Of a stretch of 64,000 bases of DNA, positions 31,464-42,641 are shown piece after piece (position 1 is the stretch's first letter; each line of letters begins with the position of its first letter). Source of the DNA: Haematococcus lacustris (lineage: Eukaryota; Chlorophyta; Chlorophyceae; Chlamydomonadales; Haematococcaceae); contig JASKMD010000005.1 in NCBI GenBank assembly GCA_030144725.1, positions 368,275 through 432,274 of the forward strand, read 5' to 3'. The notes under the pieces are model-generated. The model saw only the letters and a list, made by a program, of their open reading frames with translations, was not told the DNA's origin and made no database searches. Both the position numbers and the translations under genes were made by a program.

Positions 31464-34348
31464 CTACCCTACTCTATAGCTCTTACTCACACACATCCCC
31501 TTTGTGAGGGGTTTGATATCTTGTTTTCTTGGGTTGTATTGCTGTAGCTGGCTATCGCCGCCACTTGCGCCGCCACTTGCGCAACAGTCACGCAAGTACA
31601 CCCACTCCTGGCCTGGCCTGCCTAGCTTTGGCATGGCTGGGCGGCCATCCCAGTAACACAGTTCAGTGGGGCGTGGGCCTGGGCCGACTGCACAGCGGCG
31701 GATGTTCAGCGCGGCTGACACGTCCCGGTCATGGAACCTGCACATGGGTGTGGGAGGTGCATGAAGTCAAGTCATGTGTCATTTCATGTGGGGTATGTTG
31801 CGGCCATGCATATGTGCAGTGTCAGGCCAGTGCTTACCTGATGTTGTTGCTTGTTGAGCACATCAAGCCCCTGACTTGGGATCGCTTCGCCGAGCTGTAC
31901 ACTGGCCGCAGCCACCTGCATGGACAGATGGGGCAATGCACATTTGTAAGGTTTTTCCTTACCTTCCCAATCTTGACCCTACCATCTCCCAGCACTACCC
32001 TGACCCTCCCCCACTGACCCTCTCACCTGAAGGACTCAGGCAGCTGCCCAGGGAGGGCCTCACTGGGGTGGCTGTAGGCTGAGCTGACCCGGCTGGTGTG
32101 GAACTCATCCACCATCACCACTCGCCCTGCTGGGTTCTGCCTCAACGCCTCCTTCGGCATCTGGCTGACCGGGACACCCCTGCAGCCAATGCTGCCGCTG
32201 CCACTGAAGCCAGCAGCCCCATAGGCCAGTGCCAGGACACGGTCCGGCCACCGCTGCTTGGCCTGCTTGATGAGCTGCAGCCACACATGGTACAACACAC
32301 AAGGCACACATGTGTAAGGTCAGGTTTAGCAGCAACAACAACAACAACAGTTGGCCAGGTGCAAGAGCATGAGCTGACTTTGGTTGGCTCCTCCCTAGTT
32401 TATAGGCCTACAACTAATTGGCCTTACCTTGGACCAGAACCTCGCCACCACGCGCTGCTTGCCACAGTACAGCCTGAACTTGGCGTTGGCCCAGCGCGGC
32501 TCGGAGACCTCGGTCCACATGGCGTCGTACGTCGCCAGGACTGTGTCGGCGAACCGCCGGTACGAGGCCAGCGAGCTAGGCTTGCTGCTGACGTGCGACA
32601 GGGCGTTGAGCTGCGGCTTCACCTGGGCCTGCCACGTCTTGGTTGCCTGGGCTTGCCGTGTGATGCCGCTGTTGCGGTAGTACTGCCCGGCGGTTAGAGA
32701 TCTCTGCCACACGGACACCACTGTGCCGGCAACGCTCCGCTCCTCGTGCGCCACTGTTGCCATGTTTGCTTTGCCGGGGTCCACGCCCAGCCACTCCGCG
32801 TCGAGGTGGGCCAGCGGGTTGACTGCGCCCATGTGCCTGCCCATCCGCGGCGGGTCTGCGGGTGGAGCGGCAGGCTTGGGCCGCAGGAACATCACGCTGA
32901 GGGCGACTCCGTCGGTGTGCACGATCTGCGCAAAGCTGTGCTTGGGGCTGGCGATCTTTTTGCGGGGCGGGTCCGGCAGCAATGCATCCCATCAGTTGGC
33001 CACCTGCAGCCATTAATACACATACATGGCACCTCATCAGCCAGTGTAGGCAGCTGGCTGAAGGCTCACACGGCAGTTGACAGCACACATGGCAGCTGAC
33101 GGAGCACCCAAGGACTGGCTGGCACCTGACTGCAAGGATCACTCACATGGCTGTCTTTGGGCCCTTAGATGTAGTGGCCCAGCCTCGCTGGGTCAGGTAG
33201 GGCACCGTTCCTGAACTTCGCCAAGGAGGTGACCCCCTCCTCTGTCAGCACCCCCAGCATGCCGGCGTCACGCATCATGCCGTATAGGCCCCGTGTGTCA
33301 ATGAAGACATGCCGAGCCTAGCACTTGCTGGTGAGGGTGATGGCATAGGGTGTGGGGGGGGGGGGGGGGCGGGGGGGCCTGGGCAGCAGCCCATGGCTAA
33401 TCAGCTCAGCCTGCTGCCAAGGCACCATATCCAGCTGCCAGGCTGCCATTGCTGCCTCCATCTCTCTTGTGGTGTGCACCGCATGGCGCAGCAGTCGGCC
33501 CCGGTTTGCTGGATCCTCCACCCAGTCATCATCCACCTCCTCCCCCTCCTCAAGCCCCATCAGACCCCGCTGCAAAGCCACCTCAGCCTGCATGGCTGCA
33601 ATCGGTACCACCCCACCCTCCCCACCAGCCAGTTGACGTCCAGCCCGCACACCATGCGGCGCACATAGGTGCACTGCCGCTTTGACCAGGCTGGCAGGTG
33701 CCCACCAACCAGCCCCCTAAACCCAAACCTGCGCTGGTGCTCCTCAGTGCCCAGCATGACCTTTGCCCCAGCCAGGTACACAGACTTCTTGAGCCTGCCA
33801 GCGAAGAGCAGAGTGAGCATGTTGGTGAAAGCTGTCTCCAGCTGCTTCCCGACGTGGTCCACCATGTTGGTGTCTGAGGGGTGGCGAGGGATTGCTGCGA
33901 GGCGGGCGCGGAGGTCGGGGTGCGCGCCATTTCCGGGCAAGCTCCGGACCAGCTGCAGGAACAGGTTCCTGCAGCTGAGGTCCGGGATGGCTGCCTGGGA
34001 GACTGGGATGGCTGTGTACACGGGCTGGTCGTGCAGGCCGAGCGGGTCGGCTACGTGAATGGCAAACAAGCCGTGCACGAGTAAGCCAAACAACAGGCTG
34101 GCGAGCACCGCCCGCTCGCTGATGGCCTCCACTCGTGGCTGCACCGCGTCGTCCAGGAAGGCATCCCAAAGTTCTTGCGGCAAGTGGTCGATGAGGTGGG
34201 CTATCTTACACTTCCTGCCTCCGGAAACCTTTCTATTTCGCTCCGCTTCGGTGAGGTCCGGCTGTAGTGCCTCGTCGCGGTCCTCAATGTCACTGTCCGG
34301 GTCCTCCGGCACTAGTCTAGGCACGGTTCGTCTTTGTTTCTCAGCCAT
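31464..34348 (-). pseudogene. Fanzor-type (eukaryotic TnpB-like) nuclease gene, RuvC core open, N-terminal half damaged
   Basis: Minus-strand exons: about 33320-34348 (N-terminal region, intron edge unclear), 33147-33317, 32428-33003, 32027-32274, 31464-31737. The last three junctions agree in phase. RuvC-I is WLGVDPGKANMATV, RuvC-II is VMVDEFHTSRVSSAYS and RuvC-III is FHDRDVSAALNIRRC, so the D-E-D residues are all present. This arrangement (VDPGK; DEF.TS; DRD.xAALN) defines TnpB/Fanzor RNA-guided DNA nucleases. The usual two CxxC knuckles between RuvC-II and -III are replaced by a short HPSEALPGQLPESFR loop. Lesions: a 1-nt frameshift in a G-run (33609-33614), TAA at 33165-33167, and TGA at 32992-32994 that looks like a 3-base insertion. 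The N-terminus is acidic, then alpha-helical. Activity in this copy is doubtful unless the lesions are sequencing errors. Confidence 0.75.
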
Positions 34349-35026
34349 AGAAAACAGCAACGTGAAGCCATCACAAATACTAGGAATTATCGGTTTTGTT
34401 TGTTTGCATGTCTGCCTTTAACAACTGATACTGACTGCTTTTAAAACTAGCACAACGTGTCTGGCGAGTTAATGTACGACCCAGTGCGACTGAAACGAGC
34501 TGATTCAGTGACGAAATTGTCGACTAGTCTACACTTTTTACTTCGGGCGTTCCCAACATGGGGTTGGTAATCTTCATGCAACTGCAGCCCATCTACTCCA
34601 CCATTTGATGTGACGTTTGCTGCGTCTGCTGCAATGTGATACTGCGCGCTTAATGTAAGACGGGAATTGCCATCGGAGTCATTCGATGCGGGCAGCCACA
34701 TGTGACCCCGGATGTGTCCCAATCGCAGACCGTGGTTAGCTACACTGGTAAGCTACGTCCTTGGCTATCCGTTAGCGATGCACGACATGTCGGTGGCGCA
34801 CACCACCGAAGTCCGGCAAACATGGCAGCGCGAGCTTCCTTATGGTGCAGGCAGCTTGGCGACGAAGAAACTCGAATCTGTGTGTGGCAGCGCTGTATCG
34901 CGGTGATGGTGGGCGGCACAGTAAGGACTAGTCACCCCCCTGCAGCTATGATCCGGTTTATGCTTTGGACCATTGAACAACAGCCTGACCTCACACAGAT
35001 TTATCACAGCATACTCACTAACGCGT
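34349..35026. other. Upstream of the Fanzor locus; no clear gene
   Basis: One plus-strand open frame (34702-35148) has no recognisable domain. 34550-34580 contains an inverted copy of the sequence just upstream of the SINE-like element at 12.24 kb. Confidence 0.3.
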
Positions 35027-35815
35027 CCGTGGTACTATGCAAATCAATCATTGGGTTTGTACGTGACAAGATTGACCCCTTACAAGGTACACATGCTGAT
35101 GGCTACAGGTCAGGTCCCACAAGGTCTGTTTGGCGAAATGTACCGTGAGCCATTTGATGCCGCGATTACACAGCCGTGATCAGCGAGCCTTACCGATATG
35201 CCTACTGCATCAAAGGGCCTGCACGGCCTGGACGCCCACCATCCCTTGCTAAGTGTCCAGGTGGCAAGGTTGCTGTAGATGGCTGCGGCATTCATTTAAA
35301 AGCGGGGGCTAGTAGGTACGGTCTACAACAACGCTAGCGCGAGGGCCGGCGGTTATGTCGGTTGACCAGGTGGCTCGCATCTCGCATCGGGCTGCCGCAG
35401 CTCACTCGCAACATGCCTAAGCGTTGCATTGGCCCTACTCCTCTACCACATCAAAGCATATACTACGAGCTGCAGGCAGCATGTCCGAAGGAATGGGTTT
35501 TTTCTGGTCTCTCCTTCGACGACATTATTGAGAGGGCTGATGAACGACGAGAGCTTCCTATGCTTTCTTATGCTTCCCTATGCTTCCCTTTGCTGTCCTA
35601 TGCTTTCCGATCCTTCCTATTCTTACTACGCTTAGTGCGGGGTGCCATCGCTATCAATGGCCGCCAGTCTGCATCATTTGCGCCGCTGATGAACGCTGGT
35701 GGTAGCTTGGAGGAACCACAACAATCTCATCTACTTTCGCAGCCTGGTGAGAGCGAGATGATGGGGTACTTTAGACATGAGCATGCTAGGGCGTATGTAT
35801 GGGTGATAATCCTAA
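35027..35815. repeat. Dispersed repeat R2, short copy (R2-A)
   Basis: Three blocks recur in the same order elsewhere: 35027-35062 at 37067-37102; 35105-35560 at 38985-39425; 35655-35810 at 40845-41015. One block encodes GQVPQGLFGEMYREPFDAA between AG and GT splice-like sites, and an inverted diverged copy of it lies at 36340-36400. A second block encodes GLSFDDIIERADE. The short copy looks like an internal-deletion derivative of the longer one. Confidence 0.6.
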
Positions 35816-36914
35816 GGATAGCGCAATCAAAGTAGATGAAGTTCTTGGGGCACACAGCTTGCATCTCTACATGAGGTCAGCACCGCGTTTGATGCACTTC
35901 CTGCCCAGAAATGAGGTTTCAACTAACTGTAATTGCATGAGCCTCCCAACCTGCGCAGGGCAGATGTATTACACTGCAATAGCTTCCCGTGGGAGCTATG
36001 AGCATACCCCAAAGCTAGGGCGCAGAAACCAGACGGATGCGTAGCAGCAACAAGCAGCAAATCGACCTCAAAAACAGCACTGCAGATTTGCATGCCGGCA
36101 CCCCATCGCGGCACGCCGACCGACCGACTAGTGACCGCTCTACCACGTTCGTCGTTGCGGCGTTGTTGATTCATGTGCACTACCGTCAGGGTGCAAGGAG
36201 TCACTGGTGCCAGGATACCGCGGAGGGGGGCAATGTTGACTTTAGCCCGTCCCTCGCAGGCCAAGCTGCGGAGCACCACGCCGCAGCGGGGCGTCGCGGT
36301 TTGACCTCTTGGAGTGCAGTGTACGCGACAAAAAGTGACGGTACATTTTATCGAGCCATTTTACCTGACCTTGTGGGACCTGACTACAGGTGCACGAGGA
36401 GCCGACCGAGCTTTGCTTACCACTCCGCCACGTGGCCACCACCAACACAGCTTGACCCACCATCTCCCAACCTCGTCTTCACCGCCCAGCTCCCAGTAGC
36501 CCCTCCTCCCAGCAGCCCAGCCTCCCCCCTATCTCTCCAAGTGCCGGCAATTCTTCGTCTCTGAGCAGTGCGTCCTCCCCAACCCACACCGGCCAGGCAA
36601 CATATCCACAGTTGGGCGTGATTTCCACATCGTGTCCACCTACATGCGGCGCAAGACCCTTGGTAAGATGCAAAGGGGAAGGTAGGGTGGCGTGGGTGGG
36701 AAGGGGCTGGGAGAGAGTGGAAGGGGCTGGGAGGGAGTGGGAGGGGGGGGCTGAGGGGGGGCTGAGGCTGGAAATAGCCGCATGTCTTCCTGCCTGCTCT
36801 CAGACTGTTGCGCGCAAAGGCAATACACCTGCAATTTTATGGGTGCACATGCGATCGCCATGGCAAGGTGCTCGTATTGCGAATGACAGCACCATACTTT
36901 TGCATCCAGGTTAA
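35816..36914. other. Mixed region with one possible exon
   Basis: 36339-36400 is the inverted R2 block. At about 36540-36662 a plus-strand frame reads CRQFFVSEQCVLPNPHRPGN and then TYMRRKTLG, ending at a GTAAGA donor; a continuation (LLRAKAIHLQFYGCTCDRHG) may start after a CAG at about 36809. The family is unknown. Confidence 0.3.
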
Positions 36915-37045
36915 CAATGGAGTATACTGTAATTATATAGAATTAGTTGGTAGTTTTTGCGAGACTAAACTAATTAAGCCATTAGTTAGAAAATAATTAC
37001 ATATTAAAAGTAATGAAAAATCCCTGTTCGAATCGCCCATCGTCT
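36915..37045. other. AT-rich island
   Basis: Strikingly AT-rich (AATTAATTA/TTAGAAAATAATTACATATT type) in an otherwise GC-rich window. No ORF. Confidence 0.5.
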
Positions 37046-37164
37046 TTTTCGAATTGCCCATCACTGGTCCGTGGTACTATGCAACTCAATCATTGGGTTT
37101 TGAGTGACAGCAGCAGTCACCCCGCAGCACCAGCCAGAAGGCTGGGAGCAGAGGCCCGGTGGTA

Positions 37165-37440
37165 GGGCTGGGGCTGGGGCTGGGGCTGGGGCTGGGGCTG
37201 GGGCTGGGGCTGGGGCTGGGGCTGGGGCTGGGGCTGGGGCTGGGGCTGGGGCTGGGGCTGGGGCTGGGGCTGGGGCTGGGGCTGGGGCTGGGGCTGGGGC
37301 TGGGGCTGGGGCTGGGGCTGGGGCTGGGGCTGGGGCTGGGGCTGGGGCTGGGGCTGGGGCTGGGGCTGGGGCTGGGGCTGGGGCTGGGGCTGGGGCTGGG
37401 GCTGGGGCTGGGGCTGGGGCTGGGGCTGGGGCTGGGGCTA
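37165..37440. repeat. (GGGGCT)n hexanucleotide array
   Basis: About 46 near-perfect hexamers. All frames are open (Gly-Ala or Gly-Leu repeats) and should not be read as protein without transcript evidence. G-quadruplex potential on the plus strand. Confidence 0.95.
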
Positions 37441-37444
37441 GGGC

Positions 37445-37645
37445 TTGGGCAGCAGTTGGGGCTGGGGCTGGGGCAACAGATGCACTGCGGCGCTATGTGG
37501 ACCTACTACCTGCATCATGTGCAGGCTCAAATGGCCTTGCCCCACCTCTTTGCTGCTGTCGGCAGCTCAGACCCAGCTACGCGCATGCAAGTGGCGGTTG
37601 ATGTGGTGTATCATGCCATGCTACGGCTGCCACCGCCTGAGGATG

Positions 37646-37678
<33 letters not shown>

Positions 37679-38237
37679 TGCAGCAGCAAGAGGACCCTCA
37701 TGGCACTTGGCGTCAAAATGCCTCTGACATTCGTGCCATGGCGTAAGGAGGATGCCGCAGCTGCAGCACAGCGGTCAGCAAAGGCAGAGCGCCAGATCAC
37801 AGATGCAGCGCACAAGGTCGGGAGGGTTGTGGTTTGATGTGGGTGGCCATGCGTGCCAAGAGCGGCTTGCAGCGGCCCATGCCCTTGCCTTTGGGGGGCG
37901 TGATTTTGGCCACACAACTGTCGAGGAGGCAATGAAGATGACAGGAAAGCAGCTTCAGTCATACCTCCAGTTTCACAAGCAGGAGGTACACACGAGCTGG
38001 AGGGTACCCAAGCTACAGAGCCATGTGTGCACCCACATCCGTGGGAAGCTCGCCGCAGCTGCGCCCCCTCAGCAGCAGCTGACACATGCAAGCACCACCC
38101 CTGAGCTGGCTGTGCCTGCTGGTGCACACCCTCAGCAGCAGCAACAGCTGGCAGCGGCAAGCACGTCACGTAAGCGCAAGGCACCTGCAGCTGCACCTAA
38201 CCTCCACCTCCACCTGCACCTAACAAGTCGAGGGTAG
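37445..38237 (+). CDS. Hypothetical protein, frame-interrupted
   Basis: After the hexamer array one frame (to 37746) encodes [20 protein letters not shown] and [17 protein letters not shown], then a polyglutamine run. A second frame (37752-38237) overlapping the end of a third contains [18 protein letters not shown] and [20 protein letters not shown], then QQQ and SRKRKAP. The composition looks protein-like but no family is recognisable. It lies inside the region bracketed by R2 blocks, so it may belong to an autonomous R2 element. Frames do not join without an intron or indel. Confidence 0.3.
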
Positions 38238-38984
38238 CAAAGCAAGGTGAGACAACACCACGTACTGCACCTAACACCTTGTTTAAGCGTAGTAGAGCAG
38301 CCGGGAATGCACCAGCGCCAGCAGCAGCTCCAAAATCTAATAGTGGTATCCAGTTGTCATGACTGCCGTTGTCTCGTCCACATGCCAAAAGCAAAACATG
38401 TTCCGACTGCTGCTGCGCGTTGCAGGGGCCACTCACAACAGTGTGGCGAAGCGTGCTAGTGCGGCGCGCCTCGCATGGGGCGAAATCGTACAAATTCATA
38501 TGTCGATCTTTGGGCAGGCACTGAGCACCGCTGAGAGCGAGATAGTTTTTGCTGCGTCTGCCATCTCGTAGCTATGAGTCTCCTCTGTTAAAAGCACTGT
38601 TTACATATATATTTGACTGAGTGGCTGCGGAGATACGGGCTTCCTATCACTGGGGGGTGGTTTTCAGGTAGTTGGGAGCGCCTGAGTTTACTATCTCTCG
38701 TCTATACTATTTACTACTTGGACATAGAGATGTCTATTTGGGAACCTTATTGATATTGCAAGCATTGTCTGCCGTCCGAGGCTCTGCCGTCCGTAGGCTC
38801 CGAGCACGACGAACATGCATGACTAGAGGTAGACAGAATGGGGTGGGGTGGTGCGGGGATGGGGGAGGGGGAGGGGAAGGTTATACATGTAGGGTGCCTT
38901 ATGCTGTATGACAAACCACCCCTTGGAGGGGGGAGGGAAGGGGAGGGGTCGCCTCCAGGCCCCTGCCATCTTGGAGGGGTGCTC
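38238..38984. other. No gene seen
   Basis: Only short frames with no domain. 38840-38960 is G-rich low complexity. Confidence 0.3.
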
Positions 38985-41015
38985 CAGGTCAGGTCCCACA
39001 AGGTCTCTTTGGCAAAATGTACCGTGAGCCATTTGATGCCGCGCTTACACAGCCGTGATCAGCGAGCCTTCCCGATATGCCTACTGCATCAAAGGGCCTG
39101 CACGGCCTGGGCGCCCACCAGTGTCGACAAGTGTCCAGGTGGCAAGGTTACTGTAGATGGATGCGACGTTCTTTCTAATGCGGGTGCCAGTAGGTACGGT
39201 CTACAACAGCGCTAGCGCGAGGGCCGGCGGTTATGTCGGGTAACCGGGTGGCTCGCATCTCGCATCGGGCTGCCGCAGCTCGCTCGCAACATGCCTAAGC
39301 GTTGCACTGGCCCTCCTCCACCACCGCATTAAAGCATATGAGCTGCAGGCAGCATGTCCGAAGGAATTGTTTCTTGTGGTCTCTCCTTCGACGACATTAT
39401 CGAGAGGGCTGATGAATGCCTTGAGAATAGGTCGGAGCAGCAGAAATATGAAGCCGTTGCAGCTCAGGCTGCACATGTGGCAAGGTTCAGCCAGGAAATT
39501 GCGTCATTTCTGCAGCCCTCACAAGGGAACCATGACAAATGAAGATGGTGTCAGTCAGGTCTGTGGGTCTAGTAGGGGATAGGCATGCGCTGTGGACAGC
39601 TGCTGTCCAGTAGCCAGCTGCCTTGAAGCAGTCAGTCAGCTTTGCGCACTGCTTTTTTCCAGGTCGACAGACCCAAGGCAGCAATGGAATGCTGACCCTG
39701 GCTGGACTGACTGTGGCGCAGGAGGGGGCAAGCTGCTGCAGGCGCATACGGCTGGGTAGTTTGGTGACGCGGAGCAGCCAGCAGCCTTGCCGGCAGCCTC
39801 TGGACCCTGGATGGGAGGAGTGGAGGGAGAGGCAGAGGCTGATCCCTGGCTAAGGGAGGAGGGTAGGAATGGAGTGCTTGGAGGTGGTGGTGTGAGGAGG
39901 GAGCTGTCAGTTGCAAAACGAGACGGCTGCCTGATCACCCTGGCGGGTCTGGCAGGGGTTGAGGTGATGGTTGGAGATGGCTGGGGTTGGAGATAAGGAG
40001 TTGTTGAGGCTGGGTGGCGCATGGGCAGTGCAAACTGCATGATGATGTCCAGGTTGTCCCCCTTGCTATCAAAGCCGATAGTACCACTGCCCGCTTGAGC
40101 ACATAGGCCTGCAACAAGGAGAACGATCGCTTGATGGTAGTGGTAGGTAGTGGTAAGCTTGCATGGTGGGGATGAGCTTCTATGGTTTTAGCAACTTGGT
40201 ATCATTGTCACTTCTTGGCTGTCATTGTAACTCACCAAATTGATGCTTGTGGGCCTGATGACAGATGTCATCCATGGCCCGCCGCAGGGTCATGCCGCAG
40301 GGTCATGCCGCAAAGTCATGCCGCAAAGTCATGCCGCAAAGCGTTGTGATAAACAACAACTCGCTACAACACGGAAAGACACACCTGCAGGCCAACCATC
40401 TCCTCAGCCACAGCCAGCCGGTGTCTCACGTTGTGTTGCTGAAGCTCCTCAATCTGGGCTTGCATCCGCTGCTCACGCTGCTGGGATGCATGGACATCAG
40501 AGCCAAGCTGCGTTTGGGATGCTTGCAACTCCACCTCCAACTCCTATACACATGAGAGCACAACATATGGGCTTGGGCTGGGGCTGGGGCACACACAGGG
40601 GCTGGGGAGATGGGGGTAAATGCACAAGCAGCAAGGGCAGAAGGGGTAGAGGGAGCAGGGAACAGATTTGATGTCTTGGCTAAGTTGCAGGGAACAGAGC
40701 CACGGAGGCAAGGGCCTGCAGAAGCCTCACCTTGAACCGCTTTGCGATGAAGCCGGCCTTGCGGGTCCACGGGGCAAGGCCAGCTGCAACCCGAGCTGCC
40801 ATAATCGCCGATCCTTTCTTGCTACGCTGACTGCGTCGGCCCATCGCTAATTATGGCCGCCAGTCTGCATCTTTTGCGCCGCTGATGAACGCTGGTGGTA
40901 GCTTAGAGGAACCAGAACAATCTCATCTACTTTCGCAGTCTGGTGAGCGCGAGATGATGGGGTACTTTGGACATGAGCATGCTAGGTATGTCTGGGCGTA
41001 TATATGGGTCATAAT
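38985..41015. repeat. Dispersed repeat R2, long copy (R2-B)
   Basis: 38985-39425 and 40845-41015 match the ends of R2-A, while 39425-40845 is present only here and carries the minus-strand coiled-coil gene. The right edge lies ~60 bp before the copia-2 insertion site. No terminal inverted repeats or target duplication could be fixed. Confidence 0.5.
39636..40844 (-). CDS. Hypothetical coiled-coil protein inside R2-B
   Basis: Exon 1 (40731-40844) starts MGRRSQRSKKGSAIMAARVA and ends RFK at a GTGAGG donor. Exon 2 (40385-40543) is a coiled coil (ELEVELQASQTQLGSDVHAS, QQREQRMQAQIEELQQH) ending at GTGTGT. A small exon ends AHKHQF at 40236; its start is unclear because four copies of TTGCGGCATGAC-like sequence (about 40285-40345) disturb the acceptor. 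The last exon begins at 40108 (AGSGTIGFDSKGDNLDIIMQ) and runs into a Pro/Ser-rich tail ending at 39636. The basic N-terminus plus coiled coil would suit a DNA-binding accessory protein of a transposon. That is inference; no domain is identified. Confidence 0.4.
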
Positions 41016-41076
41016 CAGGGCTGTGACTATACGGGGTAAGTTACTGATATCCGGCTGGTAACCCGTAAGTAAGTAT

Positions 41077-41359
41077 TGTTGGAAGAGCACGGGCAGACGC
41101 GGACACCAGTTCAGGGTAGTTACATTGATCTGCCACAACTGCTAGCGCGCAACCTTGCGTCAACCTTGCGCAACCTTGCGCCTACCTGTTGGAAGAGCAC
41201 GGGCAGACGCGGACACCAGTTCAGGGTGCCTACGACTGCCGGGTGTCTGCCCTAAATACGGCAGTCACACTCGCACTCATCGCGGCCGGGCCGCTGGCAG
41301 GCACACCCTACAATCCCGGTGCTTGATCTCAACTGCACCGGGAGGGTATGCAACTAACA
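41077..41359 (-). repeat. copia-2 3' LTR
   Basis: Contains an internal ~41 bp direct repeat (TGTTGGAAGAGCACGGGCAG... at 41077 and again at about 41187). Confidence 0.9.
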
Positions 41360-41634
41360 CTCCCACTCAGAGGTCTGGCTAGGTGAGAGCAACAACTTTG
41401 CGCTTCCAACAACTGTTTAAGCAAGCAACTGGCGGTCAGCAGGCATGCAAGCCTGAGCCAAGCAACAACTGCGGGCAACTTCTCAGTTCATGGCAAAAGC
41501 ACACCATGCTGAGACTAGCAGGCTGTTGACAGGCATGCAGGCCTGTGCCTAGAAACCTTCCATGCTCCAGTCCTGATGATCATTACAGGCTGGATACCAC
41601 AGGCTGTTTCAGATCAGATAAGACCTGTGCCTGT

Positions 41635-42498
41635 TCAGCTGAACACTCCACATCCTTGCTTGCCCATGTTAAACTGGACTGCTGCCAAGGGCTTGGTGAG
41701 GATATCTGCCAGCATGCTGGAGGTGTGGCAGTAGTGGAAAGCTACCTCGCCTCTGCTGATGCGCTCCCTAACAAAGTGGTGGTGCACATCTATGTGCTTA
41801 GCTCTGGAGGTGGCCATGGGGTTGTGCAACAGCTGAATGGCTGCTTGATTGTCACAGCCCAGGTGCACACAGCTGGCATCCAGCTGCAGATCCCTCATGA
41901 GCTTGCGCAGCCACAGAGCCTCCTTGGCTGCGCTGGAAGCTGCCATATACTCTGCTTCTGCTGTTGACATAGCCACAGTCGGCTGGAGGCGGCTGGACCA
42001 GCTAATGGCACCACCATTCAGAGTGAAGATATACCCAGTGGTGCTTCTGGCTGTGTCCTTGTCCCCTGCATAGTCTGCATCAGAAAAGCCCTGCAGCCCT
42101 GACACACCACCAAACAAGAGTCCTTGATCTGCTGTGCCCTTCAGATAACATAGCACACTGCAGGCGGCCGCCCAGTGCTGCTTGGTGGGAACCGACATAT
42201 GCCTGGCCAAGGCGCCCACAGCAAAGGCAATGTCTGGCCGTGTGCAGCAGGTCAGGTATAGCAGGCTGCCCACCAGGGCACTGTAGTGATGCAGAGTCGT
42301 GTCCAAGGCATCTCCTTCCCTGACTAGCTTAACAGCAGGAGCCATGGGCAGAGGCTTGCTGTGGGCTGCTGACTTGCTGTTGGCTGTGACCAGCTCCTGG
42401 ATGAATTTGTGCTGGTCAAGCTTGATGGTGCCCTCAGCCCTGTCCCTGGTCAGCTGCATCCCTAGGAACCACCGGGCCTCACCCAAGTCCTTCAGTCT
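41635..42498 (-). pseudogene. pol: copia-2 pol, C-terminal part (RT end and RNase H)
   Basis: Begins mid-domain at VARLKDLGEARWFLGM, the conserved segment just after the copia YVDD loop, and continues through SLLYLTCCTRPDIAFAVGAL, DADYAGDKDTARSTTGY and the full STAEAEYMA motif to KHIDVHHHFVRE and a stop. The upstream part is cut off at 42499, where two 22 bp copies of GGCAACAACCGGAGGAGTTTTC mark the junction with the LINE. Compared with copia-1, RNase H is intact. Confidence 0.88.
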
Positions 42499-42542
42499 GG
42501 CAACAACCGGAGGAGTTTTCGGCAACAACCGGAGGAGTTTTC
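42499..42542. repeat. 22 bp tandem duplication at the copia-2/LINE junction
   Basis: GGCAACAACCGGAGGAGTTT followed by TC occurs twice in tandem (42499-42520, 42521-42542). The first copy can still be read as copia sequence (TPPVVARL), so this may be an insertion-generated duplication; the LINE's other end is hidden by the gap. Confidence 0.7.
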
Positions 42543-42641
42543 TGCAACACACACGACGCTGTTCACCAAACGCTGTACACGACTACACGATGCGCCAAAA
42601 ATGAACCGACGAGCGACGCGGCGTCTCTTGAGACGGCCGGG

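Noticed and set aside
33316..33322. In-frame TAG at 33318-33320 of the Fanzor locus as a third nonsense mutation
   Set aside because: It coincides with an AG acceptor; the homologous fragment at 16747 has an acceptor at the same place, so the TAG is probably intronic.
37104..37601. Gly-Ala / Gly-Leu ORFs of 165-195 codons
   Set aside because: The N-terminal two thirds are (GGGGCT)n; only the part after 37445 looks protein-like.
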